This document shows, piece after piece, positions 23,079-29,144 of a stretch of DNA of 64,000 bases; the stretch's first letter is position 1; every line of letters begins with the position of its first letter. The notes beneath the pieces were generated by a model, which was given only the letters and a program-made list of their open reading frames with translations, had not been told where the DNA came from and made no database searches. The translations under genes were made by a program, and so were the position numbers. This DNA is from Nibribacter koreensis (lineage in GTDB: Bacteria > Bacteroidota > Bacteroidia > Cytophagales > Hymenobacteraceae), in contig NZ_BAABGX010000001.1 in the NCBI RefSeq assembly GCF_039541795.1, positions 992,001 through 1,056,000 of the forward strand, given 5' to 3'.

Positions 23079-23340
23079 CTGTTAAGGTTAATTCTCCATT
23101 GACCTCAAGCGGTATCGTTTGTTTCCCATATACTCTATCAAGAAGCAGCTCCGCCGCCCGTACGTTTCCTTTCTTCGCGGCGGACTTTAAGCCTTTAATG
23201 ATTTCTCGCGTTCCTTCGTCTCCCAGTTCCTCTTCGAGCAGGTCTTTCAGGTCTGGCAGAACGGGCCTCCCTTTCGGGTTGCCGCTCACTCCCTTTGGGA
23301 AGGGTTTAAGGTTCTGGGGGTTGCCTCCTTTCTTAGCCAT
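23032..23340 (-). CDS. Terminase small subunit (DUF5681-like)
   Basis: A protein of 102 residues. The N-terminal LKPFPKGVSGNPKGRP block is the DUF5681 signature of many small terminase-like proteins, followed by helices LKDLLEEELGDEGTREIIKGLKSAAKKGNVRAAELLLDRVYGK. It recognises the packaging start site and recruits the large subunit. It overlaps the large terminase gene by 47 nt. A long inverted repeat at 23378-23435 lies only 38 bp upstream and could be its binding site. Confidence 0.82.
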   Translation of the reverse strand: MAKKGGNPQNLKPFPKGVSGNPKGRPVLPDLKDLLEEELGDEGTREIIKGLKSAAKKGNVRAAELLLDRVYGKQTIPLEVNGELTLTDARAALLAKLGANKE

Positions 23341-23377
23341 GGTTCACTGTTAATCCGTTGTTAGTGTGCCCGGCGTA

Positions 23378-23435
23378 CCGGGTGTTGTCCCCTGTTGTCA
23401 TTGACCCTTTCTGCTCTGGGACAGGGGGCACCCGG
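23378..23435. repeat. Long interrupted inverted repeat upstream of the small terminase
   Basis: CCGGGTG (23378-23384) pairs with CACCCGG (23429-23435) and CCCCTGT (23389-23395) with ACAGGGG (23421-23427), a 58-bp dyad with a loop of about 25 nt. An adjacent CCCGG/CCGGG pair adds an alternative hairpin. It is in the non-coding leader of the terminase genes. A packaging (cos/pac) site, small terminase binding site or leader RNA structure are all possible. Confidence 0.5.
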
Positions 23436-23455
23436 CACGGCTTCTGGGCGGGGTG

Positions 23456-23554
23456 TTACTTGCCTACTAGGTATCTGCAGTACCGACAATAGCCTCCCCT
23501 GGTAAGGACGGCCCAAAAGGTCTGCTCACAGTGTTTGCATTTTACTATCTTCAT
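23456..23554 (-). CDS. Zinc-ribbon micro-protein
   Basis: A protein of 32 residues: MKIVKCKHCEQTFWAVLTRGGYCRYCRYLVGK. The two CxxC pairs (CKHC and CRYC) 14 residues apart form a minimal zinc ribbon. It is encoded 4 bp after a 37-codon gene and precedes the terminase leader. Small zinc-ribbon proteins next to terminase or HNH genes are common in phages; no partner is identifiable here. Confidence 0.6.
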   Translation of the reverse strand: MKIVKCKHCEQTFWAVLTRGGYCRYCRYLVGK

Positions 23555-23558
23555 GCCC

Positions 23559-23672
23559 TTAGTTTAGATGGAAGAACCAAATGTTATTCAACCCCTGAGA
23601 ATCCTTGAAGCAGTAGTGCTCAAATCTTCTCACCGGGCAGGGTAGTGAATACTTGTATATCCTCATAATCAT
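23559..23672 (-). CDS. Micro-gene upstream of the zinc ribbon
   Basis: A basic, aromatic peptide of 37 residues (MIMRIYKYSLPCPVRRFEHYC, then KDSQGLNNIWFFHLN). An AAAGGG ribosome-site-like sequence lies 3 bp upstream of the ATG and the stop is 4 bp before the next start. Spacing rather than similarity supports it. Confidence 0.4.
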   Translation of the reverse strand: MIMRIYKYSLPCPVRRFEHYCFKDSQGLNNIWFFHLN

Positions 23673-23703
23673 TGCCCTTTGGTATGCTTCTTTCTTCGTT
23701 AGG

Positions 23704-23786
23704 TGGTGGAGACCAGGGCGGGCTTCGAACCCGCATCCGCTGAATGGCTGGAAACAGCGCGCTCTCCCGGTTGAGCTACCCTCTCC
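23704..23786 (-). tRNA. tRNA-like element with distorted anticodon loop and acceptor stem
   Basis: On the minus strand a perfect D arm (GCTC/GAGC), a perfect T arm (GCGGG, TTCGAAG, CCCGC), a 5-bp acceptor start (GGAGA/TCTCC) and an encoded 3' ACCA are all in the right order. The acceptor 3' strand, however, carries three extra bases (TGG), one extra base precedes the TA of positions 8-9, and the anticodon stem CGCTG/CAGCG closes a 12-nt loop (TTTCCAGCCATT) instead of 7, so no anticodon can be assigned. It is either a decayed tRNA or an RNA that mimics tRNA ends. Confidence 0.5.
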
Positions 23787-23792
23787 GTGGGG

Positions 23793-23951
23793 TTAGGCGG
23801 CTAGTGCCTCTTCTAAGGCAGACAGCGCGGCCTGCAGGTCGTGTATCTTGTCACCAAAGTCCCCTTTGTAGTCTGGAGAGGCGGCGTGGTATTCAGCTTT
23901 CATTTCCTTTAGTTCGCGCTCGAGCACTTGAATTGCATAGTCCATAGCCAT
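23793..23951 (-). CDS. Small helical protein next to the tRNA-like element
   Basis: A protein of 52 residues, fully helical and acidic (MAMDYAIQVLERELKEMKAEYHAAS; then DFGDKIHDLQAALSALEEALAA), with heptad-like spacing. The stop is 6 bp before the tRNA-like 5' end. It resembles small coiled-coil phage proteins of unknown role. Confidence 0.5.
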   Translation of the reverse strand: MAMDYAIQVLERELKEMKAEYHAASPDYKGDFGDKIHDLQAALSALEEALAA

Positions 23952-24241
23952 TTTCTTATCTGTTTGATGGGTTCCACCCGTGCGACCCCCTTGAGTTACC
24001 TTACATTATGCGCTTGGTGGGGTATCGTCTTAATGGGTGGTCGGTCAAGCCGTTCGCCTGTCCGTGTGCGGTGGGAGAAGGCGCGAACCGTCTGCCACCG
24101 GGTGGTGCGTGCTGGGGTGAGGCCGTTACATGAAGCCAAAACACCTAAACCTATGCTTCACCCTAGCTGTACTAATTACGTGAAAATAAGTTAAATAACC
24201 AAATGTTTTAGCTACAATTTTGGTAGGTACGGCAATCTTTC
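23952..24241 (-). other. Non-coding leader region upstream of the packaging genes
   Basis: About 290 bp without a convincing gene on either strand. The part near 24030-24100 contains GTTCGC and GCGAAC arms about 25 bp apart, and CCACCC/GGGTGG with ACCCC/GGGGT arms lie near 23970-24040, so the leader RNA may be structured. TTTG near 24200 followed about 21 bp later by TAATTAGT is a weak candidate for a leftward late promoter. Confidence 0.35.
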
Positions 24242-24415
24242 TCACGGGTACGTTTCGGCGTTTTCTACCCGCGTGGCCGGGGTCGTGGGTACTATTTCGG
24301 CTTTCTTACCCGCGTCCCGGTCTCGGGCCTCCAGCAGGGCGTGGTAGTCGTCCTCCACGCCCAGCATCGTGGCGAAGGCCCGCCAGCCCTCCGGGTCTTG
24401 GTAGTGGTGCTGCAT
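24242..24415 (-). CDS. Small unknown protein downstream of DUF3850 gene
   Basis: A protein of 57 residues: MQHHYQDPEGWRAFATMLGVEDDYHALLEARDRDAGKK then a Thr/Pro-rich tail. The ATG at 24415 was chosen because it follows the previous stop by 8 bp; the next upstream start would lie inside that gene. Its LGVEDDYHALLEARD helix suggests a small soluble phage protein. Not recognised. Confidence 0.5.
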   Translation of the reverse strand: MQHHYQDPEGWRAFATMLGVEDDYHALLEARDRDAGKKAEIVPTTPATRVENAETYP

Positions 24416-24423
24416 GGGGCTAG

Positions 24424-24777
24424 CTAGAAGCGGCCTTCTGTAACCTCTGCTATACCTAGGATGCAATACCCTTCCTCAAGTCCGAATTTCCCGCCTTCTA
24501 AAACATAAGTCACCTTTCTTAACTCGGCTTCTCCTGTGTACTTCTCAAGGTTCGGCAACCATTCTTGGAGCATTAGCCTATCTCCGACTTTGAAGCCCCT
24601 GTCATTCTTTCTGAGCTCAAAGGTTTTAGCTCCTGACTTAATCCCGCGAAAGAACTCCGACCATGTTTTAAGGTAATGTATTTGCTCCATCTTCAATTCT
24701 TTAGGTGTGTATGACTCTTTGGCAATCCGTTCTTGCATTGCCTTGGTTGCAATCTCAAGTGATGTGGTTAACGGCAT
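24424..24777 (-). CDS. DUF3850 (ASCH-like) domain protein
   Basis: A protein of 117 residues. From about residue 32 it follows the DUF3850 pattern: HYLKTWSEFFRGIKSGAKTFELRKNDRGFKVGDRLMLQEW, then YTGEAELRKVTYVLEGG, FGLEEGYCILGI. ASCH-related proteins of this kind are thought to bind RNA or modified nucleotides; the phage role is unknown. The N-terminal 30 residues are an extra helical extension not usual in the family, so translation might begin at the internal Met of MEQIHYLKTW. Confidence 0.8.
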   Translation of the reverse strand: MPLTTSLEIATKAMQERIAKESYTPKELKMEQIHYLKTWSEFFRGIKSGAKTFELRKNDRGFKVGDRLMLQEWLPNLEKYTGEAELRKVTYVLEGGKFGLEEGYCILGIAEVTEGRF

Positions 24778-24787
24778 AATCTTTGGC

Positions 24788-25276
24788 TTAAACAGGTTTA
24801 ATGATTCGTTTCACCAGCCCCGGCCCGATCCAGCCGACGGCAATCCCGATGCCCACGAGCACGTACCACGGCATCCCCTTCCTGGTGGTGTTGGTGGCGC
24901 TGCTTTCCGCATTGCCGCTCACCTGCGCCCCCTGCCCGCCCGTGTTGGCGGCGGTGGCCTCGGAGACCGCGCTTTGCTTCGTCTTGCTTTCGTCCGCCCC
25001 GGCCTGCGAGACCGCGCCCAGGGTGGAGCCGTCCCCCGCCTTCTGCGTGTTGGTGGCAAGGGTGGAGCCTTTCAATTTTGTCGGGCCAGCGTTGGAGACA
25101 TCACCCCCTGCGAAGATGATTGTATTCCCTTTCAGCTTCTTAGCCGTGAAGATGTCGGCCCATGAGGCCTTGGGCGCGGTCAGGGCGGCGTCCGTGCCTT
25201 GCAGCGGGTCCACGGGGCGGGCGGTCTTGCAGGCGGTCAGCGCGCCTAGCAGGAGGCATAGGTAGAATAGTCTCAT
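24788..25276 (-). CDS. Lipoprotein with C-terminal membrane helix, possible unimolecular spanin
   Basis: A protein of 162 residues. The N-terminus MRLFYLCLLLGALTAC is a lipoprotein signal with the lipobox ending at Cys16. A long Ser/Ala/Thr/Gly-rich, probably extended region follows (about 60-130), and the last 29 residues are a membrane helix (YVLVGIGIAVGWIGPGLV) with a basic end (KRIIKPV). Lipid anchor at one end and membrane helix at the other is the topology of unimolecular spanins such as T1 gp11, which disrupt the outer membrane. The ATG at 25276 has a strong AAAGGAGG site 6 bp upstream; the gene lies far from the muramidase. Confidence 0.6.
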   Translation of the reverse strand: MRLFYLCLLLGALTACKTARPVDPLQGTDAALTAPKASWADIFTAKKLKGNTIIFAGGDVSNAGPTKLKGSTLATNTQKAGDGSTLGAVSQAGADESKTKQSAVSEATAANTGGQGAQVSGNAESSATNTTRKGMPWYVLVGIGIAVGWIGPGLVKRIIKPV

Positions 25277-25764
25277 GCGGTGGCCTCCTTTCTGATGTAT
25301 TCCCCTTCCTCTAGGCCTACTGCGAAGTGCCACTCTAGTAGCTTCCGGTGGATGAGGGCTTGGTTGTAGACTGGGGGAAACTCATCCTCTTTGTAGATTC
25401 TCACATCAAAGTCCCTGAAGATGGAGACAATCCACTCCCCGTCTAGGCTCTCCACGTCTATGGATGAACCCGCGTCCATTGGGTCATGCCATTCTATCCC
25501 TTGTGAGTTGGTTGCTAGTTCTGCAATCTCAGTGGCGTAGAAGGGGCTGTTGTTGCCATCTGTCGGCTTAAGCAGTGTTTTATGGTCATTCAGGATGGGC
25601 TTCACATCTCCAATGTTGTAATCGTCAACAAATGGACCCACGTCTACGCCTGCACTCGATGAGCTTAGGTTTGCTAGTATTGTTTCAAAAGGACGTACAG
25701 ACCCCGCACTCACTTTCAACTCATAAGGGAGGTATCTGCTTAGTATTTCAAATTTTCTGTTCAT
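25273..25764 (-). CDS. Unknown phage protein typical of Bacteroidota phages
   Basis: A protein of 163 residues, acidic and soluble. It starts MNRKFEILSRYLPYELKV and contains VKPILNDHKTLLKPT and a C-terminal VYNQALIHRKLLEWHFAVGLEEGEYI. Proteins of this layout recur in Bacteroidota prophages without known function. It overlaps the lipoprotein gene by ATGA at its end and its upstream neighbour by 4 bp. Confidence 0.6.
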   Translation of the reverse strand: MNRKFEILSRYLPYELKVSAGSVRPFETILANLSSSSAGVDVGPFVDDYNIGDVKPILNDHKTLLKPTDGNNSPFYATEIAELATNSQGIEWHDPMDAGSSIDVESLDGEWIVSIFRDFDVRIYKEDEFPPVYNQALIHRKLLEWHFAVGLEEGEYIRKEATA

Positions 25765-26102
25765 GATGCTTCTTTCGTTACTGGTTGGTTGTCTCTTCTG
25801 AGGTAGTCGGGCCTCACCTGCTCCCGTGGCACGATGGCCAGCTCATGGCCCATGTAGTCAATCTCTATCCTTGACGGGCCGTAGGTCACGTATGCGGCCT
25901 CTAGGGGCGTGCGTATGACAATCTGCATCAAAACCGTGTCCAAGTCCGTCTGAGCAAGGGATGGTGCCGTGGCGGGGCTCTTATGGGCCTTCTCAGGGGT
26001 GTCTGCCTTTATCTTGATGGGCGGCTTGCTAGGCTTGGTGGCCAGCTTCCCCTTCTGGTTCTGGGGCAGGGCGTTCCATTCGGCGGCGGTGTAGTTGGTC
26101 AT
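25761..26102 (-). CDS. Unknown protein with Lys/Pro-rich N-terminal half
   Basis: A protein of 113 residues. MTNYTAAEWNALPQNQKGKLATKPSKPPIKIKAD forms a disordered basic half, and LAQTDLDTVLMQIVIRTPLEAAYVTYGPSRIEIDYMGHELAIVPREQVRP a folded beta half. The start at 26102 overlaps the preceding gene by 4 bp; longer versions run into that gene. Function unknown. Confidence 0.5.
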   Translation of the reverse strand: MTNYTAAEWNALPQNQKGKLATKPSKPPIKIKADTPEKAHKSPATAPSLAQTDLDTVLMQIVIRTPLEAAYVTYGPSRIEIDYMGHELAIVPREQVRPDYLRRDNQPVTKEAS

Positions 26103-26413
26103 ATGGTGCCAGTGACTGAGTAACATTTAAATCTGCTTACCAAGACAAACTCCGTCCCTTTCGGCATATACTTGGCCCACTGCTTAAGGCGCCTTCTAAA
26201 AGCTCTCACACTTCGCACGTAATGGAAGTGGGTAGAATAACCCCGTTCACTCATCACTTGTCCATCTCTCTCATGCGTCACCCACCTTTCAGATTGAAAG
26301 CAATTATCATTTTTATCTAAAGCATACCAGTCTATTGCGTTCACTTCGGTAACTGAATCGAATGAGTAATTTTTGATTCGCTTGCCCTTTTGGGCGTCAT
26401 ATTTAACTTTCAT
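26099..26413 (-). CDS. Small basic unknown protein
   Basis: A protein of 104 residues rich in Lys, Arg and Tyr: MKVKYDAQKGKRIKNYSFDSV, WVTHERDGQVMSERGYSTHFHYVRSVRAFRRRLKQWAKYMPKGTEFVLVSR. The ATG at 26413 was chosen because everything upstream in this frame shadows the neighbouring gene. The AT content of its first half is higher than in flanking genes. Possibly nucleic-acid binding from charge alone. Confidence 0.5.
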   Translation of the reverse strand: MKVKYDAQKGKRIKNYSFDSVTEVNAIDWYALDKNDNCFQSERWVTHERDGQVMSERGYSTHFHYVRSVRAFRRRLKQWAKYMPKGTEFVLVSRFKCYSVTGTI

Positions 26414-26424
26414 TTGTTTTGCAG

Positions 26425-26619
26425 TTAGAGGAACAATTGGTAGCCGTTGTCGTGGAAGTACTCCTTGCGCAGGGCCTTGACGAGGCCGTGGCAGTGGTGG
26501 GTGTAGGGGCTGCGGTAGCGGGTGACGTGGTAGGGGATGCCCCACCGCACGCGGCGCTCCCGCTCCTTCAGCCACCCCGCTCTGAGCAGGGAGGCCTCGA
26601 AGTAGCGCGGCTGGGTCAT
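26425..26619 (-). CDS. Small unknown protein
   Basis: A protein of 64 residues: MTQPRYFEASLLRAGWLKERERRVRWGIPYHVTRYRSPYTHHCHGLVKALRKEYF with clustered His/Cys (THHCH), basic and aromatic. It overlaps the YopX gene by 4 bp. The His/Cys cluster could bind a metal ion; no family recognised. Confidence 0.5.
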   Translation of the reverse strand: MTQPRYFEASLLRAGWLKERERRVRWGIPYHVTRYRSPYTHHCHGLVKALRKEYFHDNGYQLFL

Positions 26620-27041
26620 GGCTGGGTGGCTAGTTTAGTTCTCAGCAGCTCTGGGTGTTCATGCACGTTCCCAATCACCTCCCACGTGGCCGCATCCCTC
26701 GCCCCCTCGATAGGCAGGAAAGAGGCCGTGACGCTCCCGATAGTTCCAAACGTGCCTTCTTTGAACACTACGGGCGCGTAGTCCGCACCCCACCCCGTCG
26801 CCTCCATCCTGTCTGGGTATTTATATTCCAGAATGTCCCCCTCGTAAATTTCGGCCCCCTTCTTGTCCTTAAGGCCTGTGTATTGCATCAAGGCACAACC
26901 CTCTCTCATGGCGGGGTTAATCTCCGAGGTGTGAATGCCGTCCATCGTCTCTGGGAATACATGGGTAGGCGTGATGGAGTGGACTTGGAACATCTGTTCG
27001 GTGGCCAGGTGGTACGCTCTGAATTTAATTTCTCTGTTCAT
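26616..27041 (-). CDS. YopX family protein
   Basis: A protein of 141 residues with the YopX pattern: REIKFRAYHLATEQMF at the start, MREGCALMQYTGLKDKKGAEIYEGDILEYKYP in the middle and a C-terminal WEVIGNVHEHPELL. YopX proteins are frequent in temperate phages of Firmicutes and Bacteroidota; no biochemical role is established. It is part of the accessory/replication block. Confidence 0.88.
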   Translation of the reverse strand: MNREIKFRAYHLATEQMFQVHSITPTHVFPETMDGIHTSEINPAMREGCALMQYTGLKDKKGAEIYEGDILEYKYPDRMEATGWGADYAPVVFKEGTFGTIGSVTASFLPIEGARDAATWEVIGNVHEHPELLRTKLATQP

Positions 27042-27044
27042 GTC

Positions 27045-27299
27045 TTAATGGATTTGGGCGGTGGCGTTGGGTTTGCGGTTGACGGGCATGGTGTGGGTCT
27101 TGGCGGCGTGCTTGGCGACCCACAGGCGTCCGTAGTGGGTCTTGGCCGGCATCCGGTAGGCGTGGCGCAGGGCGTCCCGCTTCACCCATGCCTTGCGGCG
27201 GTGCGTGGCCGGGGTCGTTCGGGGGCGGCGGGCCACCGCTCCCCCGGCATCGGGGAACAGCGGCAGCTGCGCGGGGGCTAGGGTCTCTGTCAGTTCCAT
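27045..27299 (-). CDS. Small basic unknown protein
   Basis: A protein of 84 residues, rich in Arg, Ala, Pro and His: MELTETLAPAQLPLFPDAGG, then a basic region with KAWVKRDALRHAYRMPAKTHYGRLWVAKHAAKTH. Its ATG overlaps the methyltransferase stop by one base. High GC; probably nucleic-acid contacting if real. Confidence 0.45.
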   Translation of the reverse strand: MELTETLAPAQLPLFPDAGGAVARRPRTTPATHRRKAWVKRDALRHAYRMPAKTHYGRLWVAKHAAKTHTMPVNRKPNATAQIH

Positions 27300-28315
27300 T
27301 AGCTTGCTTGGTTAAGTGGTTGGTGTATGGTGTCGAATAGCGTAGGGGTGCGCATGATCTGGTGGCAACGGTCGGTGGCCGTCTGCACATGCTTTGCATC
27401 CGTCTCGTAGCCTATGAACCTGCGCCCCTCCTTCAGACTCATGGCGCACTCGGTGCCTGAACCTGCGAATGGAACCACTACGAGGTCGTTGGGGCGGCTA
27501 CAGGTCAGGATGAGGGTGCGGGTCAGCTTCTCGGGCTTGATGGTCTCGTGTTCGTAGTCTCCAGTCTCGAAATTAGGCAGGCGAATCACGTCCCCCCAGT
27601 TTTGGAAGTTATAGAAGGGGCGGCGCTTGTCCTCATATTCCTTTCTTAGGTCCTCATATTCCTTTCTTAGGTCCTCATATTCCTTTCTTAGGTAAGGAGA
27701 GCACCACTCTTGGAGCTTTAAATACATCTCTTTAGTAATCATTCCCGGCTCTGCTTTGTCTAGTGACAGGCAGGCACTCGCAACCCCGCCACCATTTGTC
27801 GCAGTACCTAAAGCGGCATTAACCTCTTTGAACACTACCCTGCCTTTCGCCTTCATTATTTCAGCACGGATGTAATCTCTGATATAGAAGACGCACTCAG
27901 TCAGGTTAAACACGTCCTGCGTGTACATGAGGATGCGCTCAGTAAGGGGGGCAAAACTCCGAAGACCAGTAGCCCATTTAGTCTGTTGCTTGTGAGGGTT
28001 GGTGTTTTCCCAGACGAGGCTGTTTGCTAAATTGAAATAATGGTCAAAAATGGTCTGCACGTAGGCGATGTTCTTAGCATCTCCATACACGAACAGCGTC
28101 CCGTTGTCGGCCAGTATCCGCTTGTAGTGGCGGGCCTGCTCCTCCATAAACTCCAGATAGGCGTCAAAGGAGGGGAAGACGAAGTCGAAGTCTCCCTTCA
28201 CCTCGAAGTAGGGCGGGTCGGCTATAATGAGGTTGGCGCACTTGTCAGGCAGTTGAGCCATGCCCTCGCGGTTGTCTTGGTGGTGTATCTTGTTCAGCAG
28301 GGTTTGCGGTATCAT
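27299..28315 (-). CDS. Phage DNA methyltransferase (N6-adenine or N4-cytosine type)
   Basis: A protein of 338 residues that methylates DNA using S-adenosylmethionine. The catalytic DPPY motif is at residues 33-36 and the cofactor-binding FAGSGT at about 283, so the catalytic motif comes before the FxGxG motif, as in the beta class. The region between them is the target recognition part and contains three identical heptads (RKEYEDL) at about residues 208-229, a coiled coil made by a perfect 21-bp triplication. No restriction enzyme gene lies nearby, so it probably protects phage DNA or alters regulation. Target sequence unknown. Confidence 0.88.
   Translation of the reverse strand: MIPQTLLNKIHHQDNREGMAQLPDKCANLIIADPPYFEVKGDFDFVFPSFDAYLEFMEEQARHYKRILADNGTLFVYGDAKNIAYVQTIFDHYFNLANSLVWENTNPHKQQTKWATGLRSFAPLTERILMYTQDVFNLTECVFYIRDYIRAEIMKAKGRVVFKEVNAALGTATNGGGVASACLSLDKAEPGMITKEMYLKLQEWCSPYLRKEYEDLRKEYEDLRKEYEDKRRPFYNFQNWGDVIRLPNFETGDYEHETIKPEKLTRTLILTCSRPNDLVVVPFAGSGTECAMSLKEGRRFIGYETDAKHVQTATDRCHQIMRTPTLFDTIHQPLNQAS
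27631..27693 (-). repeat. Three perfect 21-bp tandem repeats in the methyltransferase gene
   Basis: Three identical copies at 27631-27651, 27652-27672 and 27673-27693 encode three identical heptads. Perfect identity suggests recent amplification; gain or loss of a copy would keep the frame and change coiled-coil length by one heptad. Confidence 0.9.
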
Positions 28316-28316
28316 C

Positions 28317-28544
28317 TTAAGCGGCTTTGTGTTGATAACTTGTTAAGTTCTTGAGCAGGGGCAGCATCTGCCGGGCCACCTGCATCACTTCGTGGGGCAG
28401 CTCCCCAATCAGGGCGGAGGCACCGTGTAGCAGGGCCTCGTCCCCCGTCAGCGCACCCACCGTCTCGCGGTAGGCGGCATCCCTGAACCCCTCATCCGTC
28501 TGGTAGCGCTCCAGCAGTATCCGGAAACCCGTCTCTACGTCCAT
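28317..28544 (-). CDS. Small helical unknown protein
   Basis: A protein of 75 residues, helical: MDVETGFRILLERYQTDEGFRDAAYRETVGALTGDEALLHGASALIGELPHEVMQVARQMLPLLKNL. It starts with an AAAGAAG ribosome-site-like sequence and ends 1 bp before the methyltransferase start. It overlaps the previous gene by 53 nt. Not recognised. Confidence 0.5.
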   Translation of the reverse strand: MDVETGFRILLERYQTDEGFRDAAYRETVGALTGDEALLHGASALIGELPHEVMQVARQMLPLLKNLTSYQHKAA

Positions 28545-28677
28545 CTTCTTTCGGTTTAAGGTGTCTCTCTTCGGGGTCTCCGTAGCGGTAGCCCAGCGGC
28601 ACGGGGCCGTACTGGTCGGGCACGTCCTGCGCGGGGTGGAACCCCAGGCCCGCGTAGTAGTCGGTGGCGGCGCTCAT
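28492..28677 (-). CDS. Small unknown protein overlapping its neighbour
   Basis: A protein of 61 residues: MSAATDYYAGLGFHPAQDVPDQYGPVPLGYRYGDPEERHLKPKED then a basic tail. Its ATG overlaps the stop of the HTH gene (ATGA), which favours translation. The last 17 codons are read in a different frame inside the following gene, an unusually long overlap. Confidence 0.45.
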   Translation of the reverse strand: MSAATDYYAGLGFHPAQDVPDQYGPVPLGYRYGDPEERHLKPKEDGRRDGFPDTAGALPDG

Positions 28678-28916
28678 CAGAACATCCCCCGGAAATCGTC
28701 TATGATCTGCGGCTTCCTGTCCTTCTTCCACCCGCCCCACTTTGGCTTCTGCTCCTTCCCGTAGTCAGGGTCTTCCATGCGGATGAGGTCTTCGCGAATC
28801 GTGCCCCGGTTCACCCCTAGCGCATTGGCTAGCTGCTGGATGGTGAGTCTGGGATTGGCCTTGATGAAGGCGGCGCGCTCTCTTTGAGCGGCTAGCAGTT
28901 GCTGTGTCCTGTTCAT
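28677..28916 (-). CDS. HTH DNA-binding protein
   Basis: A protein of 79 residues. Residues 1-45 (RAAFIKANPRLTIQQLANALGVNRGTIREDLIRM) form a winged-helix/HTH domain as in DeoR- or Lrp-like regulators, followed by a basic tail (GKEQKPKWGGWKKDRKPQ). It lies between the primase-helicase and methyltransferase blocks and may regulate the accessory genes or act as a replication cofactor. Confidence 0.65.
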   Translation of the reverse strand: MNRTQQLLAAQRERAAFIKANPRLTIQQLANALGVNRGTIREDLIRMEDPDYGKEQKPKWGGWKKDRKPQIIDDFRGMF

Positions 28917-28919
28917 GGC

Positions 28920-29144
28920 TTATGCGGCGGTTAGGTGTCTAATGGCCATCTCCCGTTCCTCCACCTTGCGCAGGGCCTTCTCCACCAGGAACCTCCTGAA
29001 GGGAAGCCCACGCTTCACGCAGTAGGCGAGGATGGTGCGCAGGTTGCGCACGTCGGCGGTCAGCAGGGACTCGTACCAGACGGCCAGCGCGGCGGCTGGG
29101 GTCTTGCGCTCCCTAAACGAGGGGTTGGTGCTGTAGCTCTTCAT
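28920..29144 (-). CDS. Small helical unknown protein after primase-helicase
   Basis: A protein of 74 residues: AALAVWYESLLTADVRNLRTILAYCVKRGLPFRRFLVEKALRKVEEREMAIRHL. It overlaps the primase-helicase gene by 32 nt and ends 3 bp before the HTH gene. The helical, basic character suggests a replication accessory; not recognised. Confidence 0.5.
   Translation of the reverse strand: MKSYSTNPSFRERKTPAAALAVWYESLLTADVRNLRTILAYCVKRGLPFRRFLVEKALRKVEEREMAIRHLTAA

Noticed and set aside
27631..27693. Short repeats as a CRISPR array
   Set aside because: The units are directly adjacent without spacers and lie in frame inside the methyltransferase gene.
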